Assembly: GCA_020849475.1 (NCBI GenBank)
Contig: JADLGE010000033.1
Coordinates: 1 to 64,000 of the forward strand
DNA: 64,000 nt
Reading direction: 5' to 3'
From: Gammaproteobacteria bacterium
GTDB lineage: Bacteria > Pseudomonadota > Gammaproteobacteria > Ga0077536
The notes beneath the pieces are model-generated. The model ran no database searches. It was not told the origin of the DNA and saw only the letters and a list, made by a program, of their open reading frames with translations. The translations under genes were made by a program, and so were the position numbers. This document shows positions 16,653 to 26,196 of this stretch, in pieces (position 1 is the first letter of the stretch; each line of letters opens with the position of its first letter).

Positions 16653-17822
16653 TTACGTGGCGCGCCCATGGGCCGCCAATGCCGCATCCATGCGCGCCAG
16701 CACTTCGTCGAGCAGCGCACGCGAAGTGGCGAAGTTGAGGCGCACGAAGCCTTCCCCCTCTTCACCGAAAGCGCGCCCGTCACTCAAGGCCACGCGCGCC
16801 TGCTTCAAGAAATATTCCTGCGCATTGCCGGGCAGGTTCAATGGCCGCATGTCGAGCCACGCGAGGTAGGTGGCCTCGGGCGGGCAATGCCGCACCGCCG
16901 GCCAGTGCGCGCGGCAATGGGCCGCGACATGGTCGCGATTGGCGCGCAGATAGGCGATGACTTCATCCAGCCACGGCTGGCCGGCGCTCCATGCGGCCTG
17001 CACGGCGGCGATGGCGAGGGTATTGGTGCCGCCGCGAATGTGCGCCGGCATCTTTTCAAAACGCTGGCGCAGCGCTTTCGAACCGAAGTGCGCGAAAGCC
17101 ATGCACAGACCCGCGATGTTGAATGCCTTGCTGGCCGACATCAGGGTCACGGTGCGCGCCGCTATCTCCGGCGCCAGTGACGCGATGGGAATGTGCCGCT
17201 CGCCGTTCAACATGAGCTCGGCGTGGATTTCATCCGAGATGATGGTCAGGTCGTGACGCTCGGCCAGCGCCGCGAGCATCTCCAGTTCATCGCGCGCAAA
17301 CGCGCGGCCGCTGGGATTGTGCGGGCTGCACAGCATCAACACGCGCGTGCCGGCGTCGACCGCGGCATTGAGCGCATCGAAGTCGATTTCATAGCGGTTG
17401 CCCGCCGCCACCAGCGGGCTCAACACCGCACGCCTGCCGGTCTCCGCCGCGGCGTGCAGGAAAGGCGGATAGATGGGCGTCTGAATCAGCACGCCATCGC
17501 CCGGCGCGCACAGGGTTTCAAGGCTGACATAGAAGCCCTGCACCACGTCGGACAGCACCAGCACGTCGGCGGGGTCTATCGACCAGTGGAAGCGTTCCGC
17601 CACGCGCGCCGCGAACATCGCCGGCAGGTCAGTGCGGCCCGGCGCCACCGGGTAACCGAGATCGTTGTTCGCCACGCGCTCGGCGAGCGCCGCGCGTATC
17701 GGCTCCGCCACTTCGAAATCCATGTCCGCCACCCACGCCGGCAGCACCTCGGCCGGATACAAGGACCATTTCTGGCCGCGTCGCAGGCGCAGTCTCGATT
17801 CATTCAAATCATCGTGGCTCAT
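16653..17822 (-). CDS. MalY/PatB-type PLP-dependent aminotransferase / C-S lyase
   Basis: A 389-residue fold-type I PLP enzyme. The start at 17822 (MSHDDLNESRLRLRRGQKWS) is chosen because a longer frame would run into repeat DNA. WVADMDFEVAEPIRAALAERV near the N-terminus is characteristic of the MalY/PatB branch. CSPHNPSGRAF and ISDEIHAEL supply the Asn and Asp that hold PLP, and SASKAFNIAGL holds the Schiff-base Lys. C-terminal NFATSR carries the carboxylate-binding Arg. Members act as cystathionine beta-lyase or aminotransferase. It is divergent from the SDR gene across a repeat cluster and flanked by repeats on both sides. Confidence 0.9.
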   Translation of the reverse strand: MSHDDLNESRLRLRRGQKWSLYPAEVLPAWVADMDFEVAEPIRAALAERVANNDLGYPVAPGRTDLPAMFAARVAERFHWSIDPADVLVLSDVVQGFYVSLETLCAPGDGVLIQTPIYPPFLHAAAETGRRAVLSPLVAAGNRYEIDFDALNAAVDAGTRVLMLCSPHNPSGRAFARDELEMLAALAERHDLTIISDEIHAELMLNGERHIPIASLAPEIAARTVTLMSASKAFNIAGLCMAFAHFGSKALRQRFEKMPAHIRGGTNTLAIAAVQAAWSAGQPWLDEVIAYLRANRDHVAAHCRAHWPAVRHCPPEATYLAWLDMRPLNLPGNAQEYFLKQARVALSDGRAFGEEGEGFVRLNFATSRALLDEVLARMDAALAAHGRAT

Positions 17823-17846
17823 GGTCGTTCGCGTAATTCCGGTTTC

Positions 17847-17994
17847 TGTAGGTGCGAATCTATTCGCACATTGAGGGTTTGGCAAAGGCGCACCCGCTGA
17901 ATTTCATTTTTTGTGGGTCGGACTTCAGTCTGGCATTCAATCCGCCGCGGGTGCACCGAATGTCTCTGAATGTCAGACTGAAGTCTGGCCCACA
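17847..17994. repeat. Family A unit plus family B inverted pair
   Basis: A family A copy (TGTAGGTGCGAATCTATTCG at 17847, ending near 17872) is followed by family B in reverse (17912-17940, TGTGGGTCGGACTTCAGTCT start) and forward (17968-17994) orientation. The B arms share matching variants (GGACT in one, GGCC in the other). The block fills the divergent spacer between the aminotransferase and the SDR gene, so promoters for both must overlap or lie beside it. Confidence 0.85.
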
Positions 17995-18018
17995 GAAGAG
18001 CTTCTCGGAATTAGCCCT

Positions 18019-18717
18019 ATGCCCCTGCTCATTACCGGCCACAGCCGCGGGCTCGGCGCGGCGCTCACCCGGCGTGCGCTGGCGCGCGGCGAAATCGTCT
18101 ATGGCGTGAGTCGCAGCGCGCTTGGCACAGGGCAGAGCGCATTGCACGAACTCGCCTGCGATCTCTCGAAACTGGCCGCCATCGCGCCCGCCCTCAGCCG
18201 CTTCGTGCCGGCCGATGTCGCGCTCGATGAGGTGTGGCTCAACGCCGGCGTGCTCGGGCGCATCGCCAATCTGCGCGAGCTCGCGCAAGAAGAGATCAAC
18301 ACGGTGATGGACATCAACGTGTGGGCCAACAAGGCCGTCATCGACTGGCTGGCCGCGCGCGCCCATGCGCCAAAGCGCGTGGTGCTGATCTCATCGGGCG
18401 CCGGGGTGGTGGGCAATCACGGCTGGGGGGCTTACGCACTGTCCAAGGCCGCGCTCAACATGCTGGCGCAGCTCTACGCCCACGAACTGCCGGCCACGCA
18501 GCTGCTGGCGCTGGCGCCGGGGCTGATCGATACCGACATGCAAAGCGCGCTGCGCGAAGTGGATATCATGCGCTTCCCTGCCCTCAAACGCCTGCACGCG
18601 GCGCATGGCAGTGCCGACATGCCCGACGCCGACACCGTCGCCGCGCGCATCGAAGCGGCGATGCCGCGCCTGTCGGCCTTGGCGAGCGGCAGCTTTATCG
18701 ATCTGCGCAAGCTGTGA
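18019..18717 (+). CDS. Short-chain dehydrogenase/reductase (SDR)
   Basis: A 232-residue classical SDR; the ATG at 18019 puts the Rossmann motif TGHSRGLG within the first 15 residues, and longer frames would start inside repeat DNA. NAGVLG is the structural NAG motif; the catalytic Ser (LISSGAG) and Y-x3-K (YALSK) are present. PGLIDTDM is the usual post-catalytic loop. NAD(P)H-dependent reduction of a carbonyl compound is expected; substrate not predictable. Cytoplasmic. Convergent with the acetolactate synthase-like gene, 18 bases apart. Confidence 0.9.
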   Translation: MPLLITGHSRGLGAALTRRALARGEIVYGVSRSALGTGQSALHELACDLSKLAAIAPALSRFVPADVALDEVWLNAGVLGRIANLRELAQEEINTVMDINVWANKAVIDWLAARAHAPKRVVLISSGAGVVGNHGWGAYALSKAALNMLAQLYAHELPATQLLALAPGLIDTDMQSALREVDIMRFPALKRLHAAHGSADMPDADTVAARIEAAMPRLSALASGSFIDLRKL

Positions 18718-18735
18718 GCGGGTCTTGAACGTCGT

Positions 18736-20379
<1,644 letters not shown>

Positions 20380-20483
20380 GGCATCCCCGCATGATGGTGG
20401 TGTGGTTCCGTGACTCATTCACGGCGCGCAGTCCGCGCCGTTCTATCGGCCGGCTGCGACAGGAACTGTGGCAGCGGCCGCGC

Positions 20484-20948
20484 TCAGAAGGAAGCGGCAG
20501 GGAAATCGCCGAACGTGTCGCGCACGCGGGCCACCGCCAGCAATACGCCGGCGGCCGCCATATCGGCGCCCACGCGCGCGGCCAGCCATGCACCATGAGG
20601 ATGCGGCAGGCACAGGCTGAAATTGACGGCAAGACTCGCGAGCAGCAACCAACGCCCCCGGCGCCACAGCCAACGCACCCCGGCGCCGGCGGCCGGACGT
20701 CGGCGCGCGGCAGCCACCAGCGTGGCAATTGCCGGCAAGGTCGCGAGCAAGGCGCTGACATCGACCAGACCCGCGAGATACGCAAACTCGTTGCCGCTCT
20801 GCGGTAGATGTCCGAGCGTCAACAGGATCAGCGGATGGATGGCCCACGCCATCACCAGCCACAACACCAGCGGCACGCGCAGCGCGAAATGCTCGTCGTA
20901 GGCGTCGGGGTGATAGGCAAGGCCGCGCGGGCCGCGGGCGGTGTTCAT
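20484..20948 (-). CDS. DUF2919 (YfeZ-like) membrane protein
   Basis: A 154-residue protein with four hydrophobic segments at roughly 25-45, 55-80, 95-115 and 120-145. The N-terminus (GLAYHPDAYDEHFALRVPLVLWLVMAWAIHPLILL) fits the DUF2919 family of inner-membrane proteins of unknown function. It sits between the SAM hydroxide adenosyltransferase and the acetolactate synthase-like gene on the same strand, with a family A repeat just upstream. No functional assignment is possible. Confidence 0.72.
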   Translation of the reverse strand: MNTARGPRGLAYHPDAYDEHFALRVPLVLWLVMAWAIHPLILLTLGHLPQSGNEFAYLAGLVDVSALLATLPAIATLVAAARRRPAAGAGVRWLWRRGRWLLLASLAVNFSLCLPHPHGAWLAARVGADMAAAGVLLAVARVRDTFGDFPAASF

Positions 20949-20978
20949 GAATGAAAGGACTCAGCGTTATGGAAAAAA

Positions 20979-21001
20979 GTGCGAATGACTTCGCGCCTAC
21001 G
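20979..21001. repeat. Family A repeat overlapping a stop codon
   Basis: AGTGCGAATGACTTCGCGCC followed by TACG is a slightly diverged family A unit. It lies in the 48-base gap between two minus-strand genes and supplies the TAG stop (20997-20999) of the SAM hydroxide adenosyltransferase. Confidence 0.7.
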
Positions 21002-21803
21002 GTTTTTCCACCACCTTGATTGGCGCGCCGCGACCGATGCCCAAAGTCTGCGCGGCATTCTGCTCGGCGCAGGCGATTTCCAGCACGCCGAAGGAATTGA
21101 TGAGACCCAGCAAGGCGCCGGGTTGCGCATCGCCATAGGTGCGCAGCAAGGGGATCTCGTGGCCACCGGCCTGCACCAGCGGCTGGGCGAAGGCCTCGAC
21201 GTCGGCCCTTTCGATATTTGAAATGAGGTTGCCGAAATGATCAGTGGTGATGACCACGCCCGTCAGCTGCGCGCCACGCCGCTCGGCGGGCTCGATGATC
21301 GAGGGCACATAATCATGCGTGGCTTTGCCGAGCGCGGCGAAATCGAATTCACCGGCAGCAAGCCTGGCCGCCAGCGGCGCGAACACGTCGCGGCCATGGA
21401 AAGTCGCGCTGACATCACGCAGGGCATGGGCTTCGATCACTTCGTCGCGCAGGCGATAGACGGTCGCGCCGGTCTTGTCGATGACCTCGGCCATGAGCCC
21501 ATTGTCGGGCGCGAGAAAGGCATGGCCGTCGCCGAGCGCGAGCAGCACGCTGCGGTCCGTCCCCACCCCCGGATCGACCACCGCCAGGTGCACCGTGCCG
21601 GCCGGAAAGTAATGGTAGGATCGCGCAATCCAGAAGCCGGCTTCGGCCGGCCAATGCACATAGGCTTCATGGGTGAGATCGATGATGCGGGCCGCCGGAA
21701 AGCGACTCACGATCACACCCTTCATGGTGCCGACGAACGGTCCACGATGGCCGAAGTCGGTGGTCACGGTGACGACGCCGCTCGGCTTGAAATGCTTGCT
21801 CAT
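20997..21803 (-). CDS. SAM hydroxide adenosyltransferase (DUF62 family)
   Basis: A 268-residue protein starting at ATG 21803 with ribosome site GGGGGAGAC. VTVTTDFGHRGPFVGTMKGVI at the N-terminus, AVVDPGVGTDRSVLLA, APDNGLMAEVI and TFHGRDVFAP are the conserved blocks of the DUF62/SAM chlorinase-fluorinase fold. Ordinary bacterial members hydrolyse S-adenosylmethionine to adenosine and methionine using an Asp-Arg-His activated water; the Asp, Arg and His blocks are all present, so hydrolase rather than halogenase is the default call. Cytoplasmic. Divergent from the methyltransferase gene 71 bases away. Confidence 0.9.
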   Translation of the reverse strand: MSKHFKPSGVVTVTTDFGHRGPFVGTMKGVIVSRFPAARIIDLTHEAYVHWPAEAGFWIARSYHYFPAGTVHLAVVDPGVGTDRSVLLALGDGHAFLAPDNGLMAEVIDKTGATVYRLRDEVIEAHALRDVSATFHGRDVFAPLAARLAAGEFDFAALGKATHDYVPSIIEPAERRGAQLTGVVITTDHFGNLISNIERADVEAFAQPLVQAGGHEIPLLRTYGDAQPGALLGLINSFGVLEIACAEQNAAQTLGIGRGAPIKVVEKP

Positions 21804-21874
21804 GTCTCCCCCATCGCGGTCTGTGCGCCGCCGCTTCATTGTCACGGCAGGCACGGCCGAGGCGCAATCACGCC

Positions 21875-22615
21875 ATGAGCACCGCCACGTCGCGTGATGA
21901 CTGGGACTTGATCGCCTGCCCGGTGTGCGGCGGCGGCGAATTCCGCCATCTGTTCGACAAGGGTGGCGAGCCGTTCGTGCGTTGCCAGCGCTGCACGCTG
22001 ACCCTCATCAATCCGCGCCCGCCGTTCGCGCACATCCGGGAACACTACGACGCCGCCTACAGCGCCGGCTACACACGCAAGGCCGAAGCAAAGGTAATCC
22101 GTGCACGCAAACGCGTGGCGCGCATCGGCCGCGACAGCGGTCGCTGGCTGGACGTCGGCTGTTCGGCGGGCTTCGTGGTCAAGGCCGCCACCGAAGCCGG
22201 CTTCGAAGCCTGGGGCGTGGACATCGAAGCCGACGGCATCGCCTATGGGCGCGACACCTTGGGTCTATCGCGCCTCGCCTGCGGCGTGCTGGAAGATCAG
22301 CAGTATCCCGCCGCGCACTTCGACGTGATCTCGGCCTACGACGTCATCGAACACGTGCCGGATCTGAATCGCTTCGTGGCCGAGCTCGAGCGCATCCTCG
22401 CGCCGGGCGGCGTGATCGACATCGGCACGCCGGACATCGGCCACTGGCGCGTGCCGCGCCAGCTCGCCGAGTGGAACGAGCTCAAGCCTTCCGAACATCT
22501 GTACTACTTCAATCGCAAGACGCTCGGCCGCCTGCTCGCAACCCATGGCCTGCGCATCGTGCGCAAGCGTTTCGCCTTGAAGCCCGGCCTGAAGGTGCTG
22601 GTGGCGCGCGCCTGA
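21875..22615 (+). CDS. Zinc-ribbon class I SAM-dependent methyltransferase
   Basis: A 246-residue protein. An N-terminal zinc ribbon (CPVCGG at about 12, CQRC at about 37) precedes a Rossmann methyltransferase domain with motif I WLDVGCSAGFVVKAA and acidic post-I residue in WGVDIEADG, then ISAYDVIEHVPD (motif IV region). This layout is common in methyltransferases that modify sugars or cell-surface glycans (Methyltransf_23 type), but the substrate is not determined. ATG 21875 is chosen because the frame before it has no ribosome site. First gene of a four-gene plus-strand group. Confidence 0.87.
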   Translation: MSTATSRDDWDLIACPVCGGGEFRHLFDKGGEPFVRCQRCTLTLINPRPPFAHIREHYDAAYSAGYTRKAEAKVIRARKRVARIGRDSGRWLDVGCSAGFVVKAATEAGFEAWGVDIEADGIAYGRDTLGLSRLACGVLEDQQYPAAHFDVISAYDVIEHVPDLNRFVAELERILAPGGVIDIGTPDIGHWRVPRQLAEWNELKPSEHLYYFNRKTLGRLLATHGLRIVRKRFALKPGLKVLVARA

Positions 22616-22690
22616 GTCAGGCCACGCGCCATTGGCGGCCGTCGCGCCGCCTGTAGCACAATGCCGGCCACTCTCAAGCCGGTGCCCATC

Positions 22691-24148
22691 ATGACCCACT
22701 CCGTCGCCGTGCCGCTGTGGCTGCTGCTGCTGTTGCTGGCGGCGAGCGCGTGGCTGCTGCTGGAGCGCGTGCTGGTGCCGAGTGTGCGCTGGTTGTTTCG
22801 GCGCAAGGTCAACCAGGCCATCGAGGAAATGAACCGTCGCCTGCGCCTGGAACTGCCGCCGTTCAAGCTCAATCGCCGCCAGGTATTGATCGACCGCCTG
22901 ACCTACGATCCGCAGGTGCTCGAAGTGGCGCAGGCGTGGACGCAACAGCAGGGCCTGCCGCCGGCGGTCGCCATCGAACGCGTGCGCCGCTATGCCACCG
23001 AGATCTGTCCGTCCTTCAATGCCTATATGTATTTCCGCATCGGCAGTGCGCTGGCCCGCGCGCTGGTGCGCATGTTGTACCGAGTGCGCGTGGCCTACGC
23101 CGACAAGCCCGCGTTCCTTGCCATCGCGCCGCGCTCGAGCCTGGTGTTCGTCATCAATCACCGTTCGAACATGGACTACATACTGGCGTCCTACATGGTG
23201 GTGCGCCACGCAGCGCTGAGTTACGCGGTCGGCGAATGGGCGCGGGTGTGGCCGGTGCAGCAATTGATACGCTCGATGGGCGCTTATTTCGTGCGCCGCA
23301 ATTCCGGCGATGAGCTGTATCGCAAGGTGCTGGCGCGCTATGTACAGATGGCGATAGAAGGCGGCATCGTGCAGGCGGTGTTTCCGGAGGGCGGCCTGAG
23401 CCGCGACGGCCATCTGCGCCCGCCCAAGCTCGGACTCATCGACTACATGGTGCGCAGTTTCGATGCGCAGGCCGAGCGCGACGTGGTGTTCATTCCGGTC
23501 GGCATCAATTACGACCGCGTGCTCGAAGACCGCAGCCTGCTGCTGTCGACCAGCGACGCCGAGCGCGCGCCCGGCGCGTGGGCGGCGACGCGCAATACGC
23601 TGGCTTTCATCCTGCGCAACCTGCTGCTGCGCCTGCGCAATGAGTGGCGGCGCTTTGGCCACGCCGCCGTGCAGTTTGGTCGACCGCTGTCGTTACGCGC
23701 CTACTGTGCGGAGCACGCCATCGATTTTCGCAGCGGTGACGCACAGCAACGCCATGCCAAGGTCGCCGCGCTCGCCGAGCATCTGCTCAGCGAAGTGGCA
23801 GCGAATATTCCAGTGCTGTCGGTGCCGCTCATCGCCTTGACCTTGCTGGCCGAGCCGGGCCGGCGCTACACGGCACTTGAATTGAAAGCCGCCCTGCAGG
23901 AGCGCCTCGACAGCCTGCGGCGCGACGGCAATCGCTATCTTCTGCACGACGCCGCCAGCAGCCAGGCCATCGACAATGCTTTGGCGATGATGGCGGTCAG
24001 GCATTTGCTGCTGGAGGACGACGGACTCTATCGCCTCAATCCGGCCGAACAGCCGCTGCTCGCCTACTACGCGCACTCCATTGCACATTTATTTGCACAG
24101 CCCGCGCAGCCATCGTCATCTCCGCCATGGCAAACTCCCGCTCCATGA
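22691..24148 (+). CDS. PlsB-like glycerol-3-phosphate / lysophospholipid acyltransferase
   Basis: About 485 residues. A membrane helix (about 5-25) is followed by the acyltransferase blocks: INHRSNMDYIL (H-x4-D catalytic motif), RRNSGDELYRKV (block II), FPEGGLSRDGH (block III, FPEGxxSR) and VFIPVGINYDRV (block IV). These blocks in this form match PlsB, yet the protein is much shorter than E. coli PlsB (about 807). It should acylate glycerol-3-phosphate or a relative at the inner membrane. The start is uncertain: ATG 22661 (495 residues) is also possible. The stop overlaps the HAD gene as ATGA. Confidence 0.85.
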   Translation: MTHSVAVPLWLLLLLLAASAWLLLERVLVPSVRWLFRRKVNQAIEEMNRRLRLELPPFKLNRRQVLIDRLTYDPQVLEVAQAWTQQQGLPPAVAIERVRRYATEICPSFNAYMYFRIGSALARALVRMLYRVRVAYADKPAFLAIAPRSSLVFVINHRSNMDYILASYMVVRHAALSYAVGEWARVWPVQQLIRSMGAYFVRRNSGDELYRKVLARYVQMAIEGGIVQAVFPEGGLSRDGHLRPPKLGLIDYMVRSFDAQAERDVVFIPVGINYDRVLEDRSLLLSTSDAERAPGAWAATRNTLAFILRNLLLRLRNEWRRFGHAAVQFGRPLSLRAYCAEHAIDFRSGDAQQRHAKVAALAEHLLSEVAANIPVLSVPLIALTLLAEPGRRYTALELKAALQERLDSLRRDGNRYLLHDAASSQAIDNALAMMAVRHLLLEDDGLYRLNPAEQPLLAYYAHSIAHLFAQPAQPSSSPPWQTPAP

Positions 24149-24975
24149 ACAGCTCCAACAGCCCCGCTCCACTGCGGCCCGGCCGCAACCAGTCACCGCC
24201 GCGCGGCACGGTGCCAATACGCGCCTTTGTGTTCGACACCTACGGCACGGTGTGCGATTTCTTCCAGCCCATGAAGCGTGCATTGACGGCCCTCGCCGAG
24301 CGCCAGCAGGTGGAGCGCGATTGCGCCACGCTGGCGGTCGCATGGCGCAATGCCTACATGAAATCCGTCGGCCGCCATGTACGCGAAGGTCTGCCCTTCC
24401 GGCCGCTGTTCGACATTCAGCGTGAAGATTTGGCGGAACTCCTCGCGCGGCATTTTCCGCAGGCCTTGAGCGCGGCCGAACTCGACGACATGACCGCCAC
24501 CTGGCGGCGTCTCGACCCTTGGCCTGATGCGGTGCCGGGCCTCAGCGCCTTGAAGGCGTACGCGCTGGTGGCGCCACTCAGCAATGGCAACTTCGACGAC
24601 ATGGCGGCGCTCGCGCGGCATGCCGGCCTGCCGTGGGACGTGATCCTGGGCTCGTCGCTGGCGCGTCAGTACAAGCCCCATGCCGATGTCTACCTGCACG
24701 CCGCGCGCGCCTTGAATCTCCAACCCGCGCAGTGCTGCATGGTCGCCGCACACCAATTCGATCTGCACTTCGCGGCCGGGCATGGCATGCAGACCGCGTT
24801 CGTGATGCGGCCGCTGGAATTCGGTGGCCCGATACGGCCGGCGGTGCTGGAGCCCGATGTCGACTATTCCTACGCGGCCGAGATGCACGCCGAGGAAGAC
24901 TGGACCTATGTCGCCACCGACATCCTGCATCTCGCCGCGCAACACGCCGCCGCCGTGGCCAGCACAACGCGCTGA
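24145..24975 (+). CDS. Haloacid dehalogenase type II (HAD superfamily)
   Basis: A 276-residue HAD hydrolase. Motif I FVFDTYGTVCDF has the nucleophile Asp31 (DxYGT, as in 2-haloacid dehalogenases rather than the DxD of phosphatases). Motif II is PLSNGNFDD, motif III the Lys in RQYKPHADVY, and motif IV VAAHQFDLHFAAGHGMQTAFV. The replacement of DxD by D-x-Y and the SNG/AAH features point to a 2-haloacid dehalogenase-type C-X hydrolase; physiological substrate unknown. The ATG at 24145 overlaps the acyltransferase stop (ATGA); an in-frame ATG at 24127 would add six residues. Confidence 0.88.
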   Translation: MNSSNSPAPLRPGRNQSPPRGTVPIRAFVFDTYGTVCDFFQPMKRALTALAERQQVERDCATLAVAWRNAYMKSVGRHVREGLPFRPLFDIQREDLAELLARHFPQALSAAELDDMTATWRRLDPWPDAVPGLSALKAYALVAPLSNGNFDDMAALARHAGLPWDVILGSSLARQYKPHADVYLHAARALNLQPAQCCMVAAHQFDLHFAAGHGMQTAFVMRPLEFGGPIRPAVLEPDVDYSYAAEMHAEEDWTYVATDILHLAAQHAAAVASTTR

Positions 24976-24981
24976 ACAGCC

Positions 24982-26169
24982 ATGGCGAAGCACGCCGATT
25001 CCGTCGCCATGACCGCGCTGCGCATCGCCGGCCACGTGCTGCGTGAGCGCATCCGCCCGCACATGGCCAAGTGTGCCGGCGACGTGCCGAGTTCGGTCGC
25101 GGTGCTGACCCCCGAGTGGTGGACGGCGGTGATGTGCGCCGCTCATCCCGACGCGCGCGTGCTCAGCTTCGACGTGATGGGCGAATCGGCCGGCACCCAT
25201 CAACGGCATCGCTTTTTGCTGAGCTACAACGAGGCGGGGCACATCGCGCGCTTGCCGATGGCGGTCTTCACCAAGACTTTGCCCAATGTGTTGACGCGCA
25301 TGATCGGCGGCTACAACGGCACCGCGCGCGCCGAGGGACGCTTTTACCAAGAGATCCGTCCGGCACTCGCGATAGAAGCGCCGCAGGGTTATCACACTGC
25401 CTTCGATCGTGACACGCTGGCCGGCATCAATGTGCTGGAAGATATTGTCACCTCGCGCGGTGCGCGCTTCTGCGATGCCGGCACCTATGTCACGCGCGAC
25501 ATGGCGGAAAGCATGGTCGACCTGCTCGCGCAATTGCATGCCCATGCTTACGACAGCGCGCGCCTCACTCAGCAATGGCGCTGGCTCGCCAACTTCGCCG
25601 ACTGGTTCGAGGTAGGCGCGCGCAAGATGGGCACCGAACAGTACACGCGCAAGGCCCTGCTGCGCATGAAGGAGCGCGTGCCCGCCAGGTTCGTGAAGCG
25701 TATCGATGAGGTGTGGCCGGCGACGGTCGCCGCCAGCGTCATCCATCGCCAGGGACCGCGCGGCCTGTTGCATTCCGATGTGCATATCGGCAACTGGTAT
25801 CGCAATCTGCGCGGGCGCATGGGCCTGTTCGACTGGCAGTGCGTGACACAAGGCCACTGGTCGCGTGACGTGGCCTATGCCTTGTCGGCGGCGCTCACCA
25901 TCGAAGACCGTCGCGCCTGGGAGCGTGGGCTGCTGGCGCGCTATCTCGAAGTGTTATGCAATACCGCCGGTGTCTACATCGACACCGATTTCGCCTGGAA
26001 GCATTACCGCGCGCAGATGCTGCACGCACTGTGGATGTGGACCATCACGCTATGCCATTCGCGCTGGCTGCCGGCCATGCAGCCGCAAGCGACGTCGATG
26101 GAAATGATTCAACGCATCGCCACCGCCGTCGACGATCTGGACAGTCTCAACGCGGCAACACGCGGCTGA
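24982..26169 (+). CDS. Phosphotransferase-family (EcKinase/APH-like) protein
   Basis: A 395-residue protein kinase-like-fold phosphotransferase. The catalytic loop LLHSDVHIGNWY (H-x-D-x4-N) and metal-binding GLFDWQCVTQGHWSRDVAY (the DFG-equivalent Asp in FDW) are intact. Spacing and the N-terminal VAVLTPEWWTAV suggest the ecdysteroid-kinase-like/DUF1679 branch often annotated as phosphotransferase in environmental bacteria. It should transfer phosphate from ATP to a small hydroxylated molecule. It follows the HAD gene by 6 bases and ends the group; it is convergent with the D-aminoacylase gene. Confidence 0.82.
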   Translation: MAKHADSVAMTALRIAGHVLRERIRPHMAKCAGDVPSSVAVLTPEWWTAVMCAAHPDARVLSFDVMGESAGTHQRHRFLLSYNEAGHIARLPMAVFTKTLPNVLTRMIGGYNGTARAEGRFYQEIRPALAIEAPQGYHTAFDRDTLAGINVLEDIVTSRGARFCDAGTYVTRDMAESMVDLLAQLHAHAYDSARLTQQWRWLANFADWFEVGARKMGTEQYTRKALLRMKERVPARFVKRIDEVWPATVAASVIHRQGPRGLLHSDVHIGNWYRNLRGRMGLFDWQCVTQGHWSRDVAYALSAALTIEDRRAWERGLLARYLEVLCNTAGVYIDTDFAWKHYRAQMLHALWMWTITLCHSRWLPAMQPQATSMEMIQRIATAVDDLDSLNAATRG

Positions 26170-26196
26170 GCTGCCGCGCGCTGCCACCAGCGCCGC

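Noticed and set aside
17823..17885. N-terminal extension of the aminotransferase
   Set aside because: The extra 21 residues would be encoded by family A repeat DNA, and the family N-terminus begins at MSHDDLNESR.
20997..21803. SAM-dependent halogenase (fluorinase/chlorinase)
   Set aside because: The conserved blocks fit the common SAM-hydrolysing DUF62 enzymes and there is no halometabolite cluster nearby.
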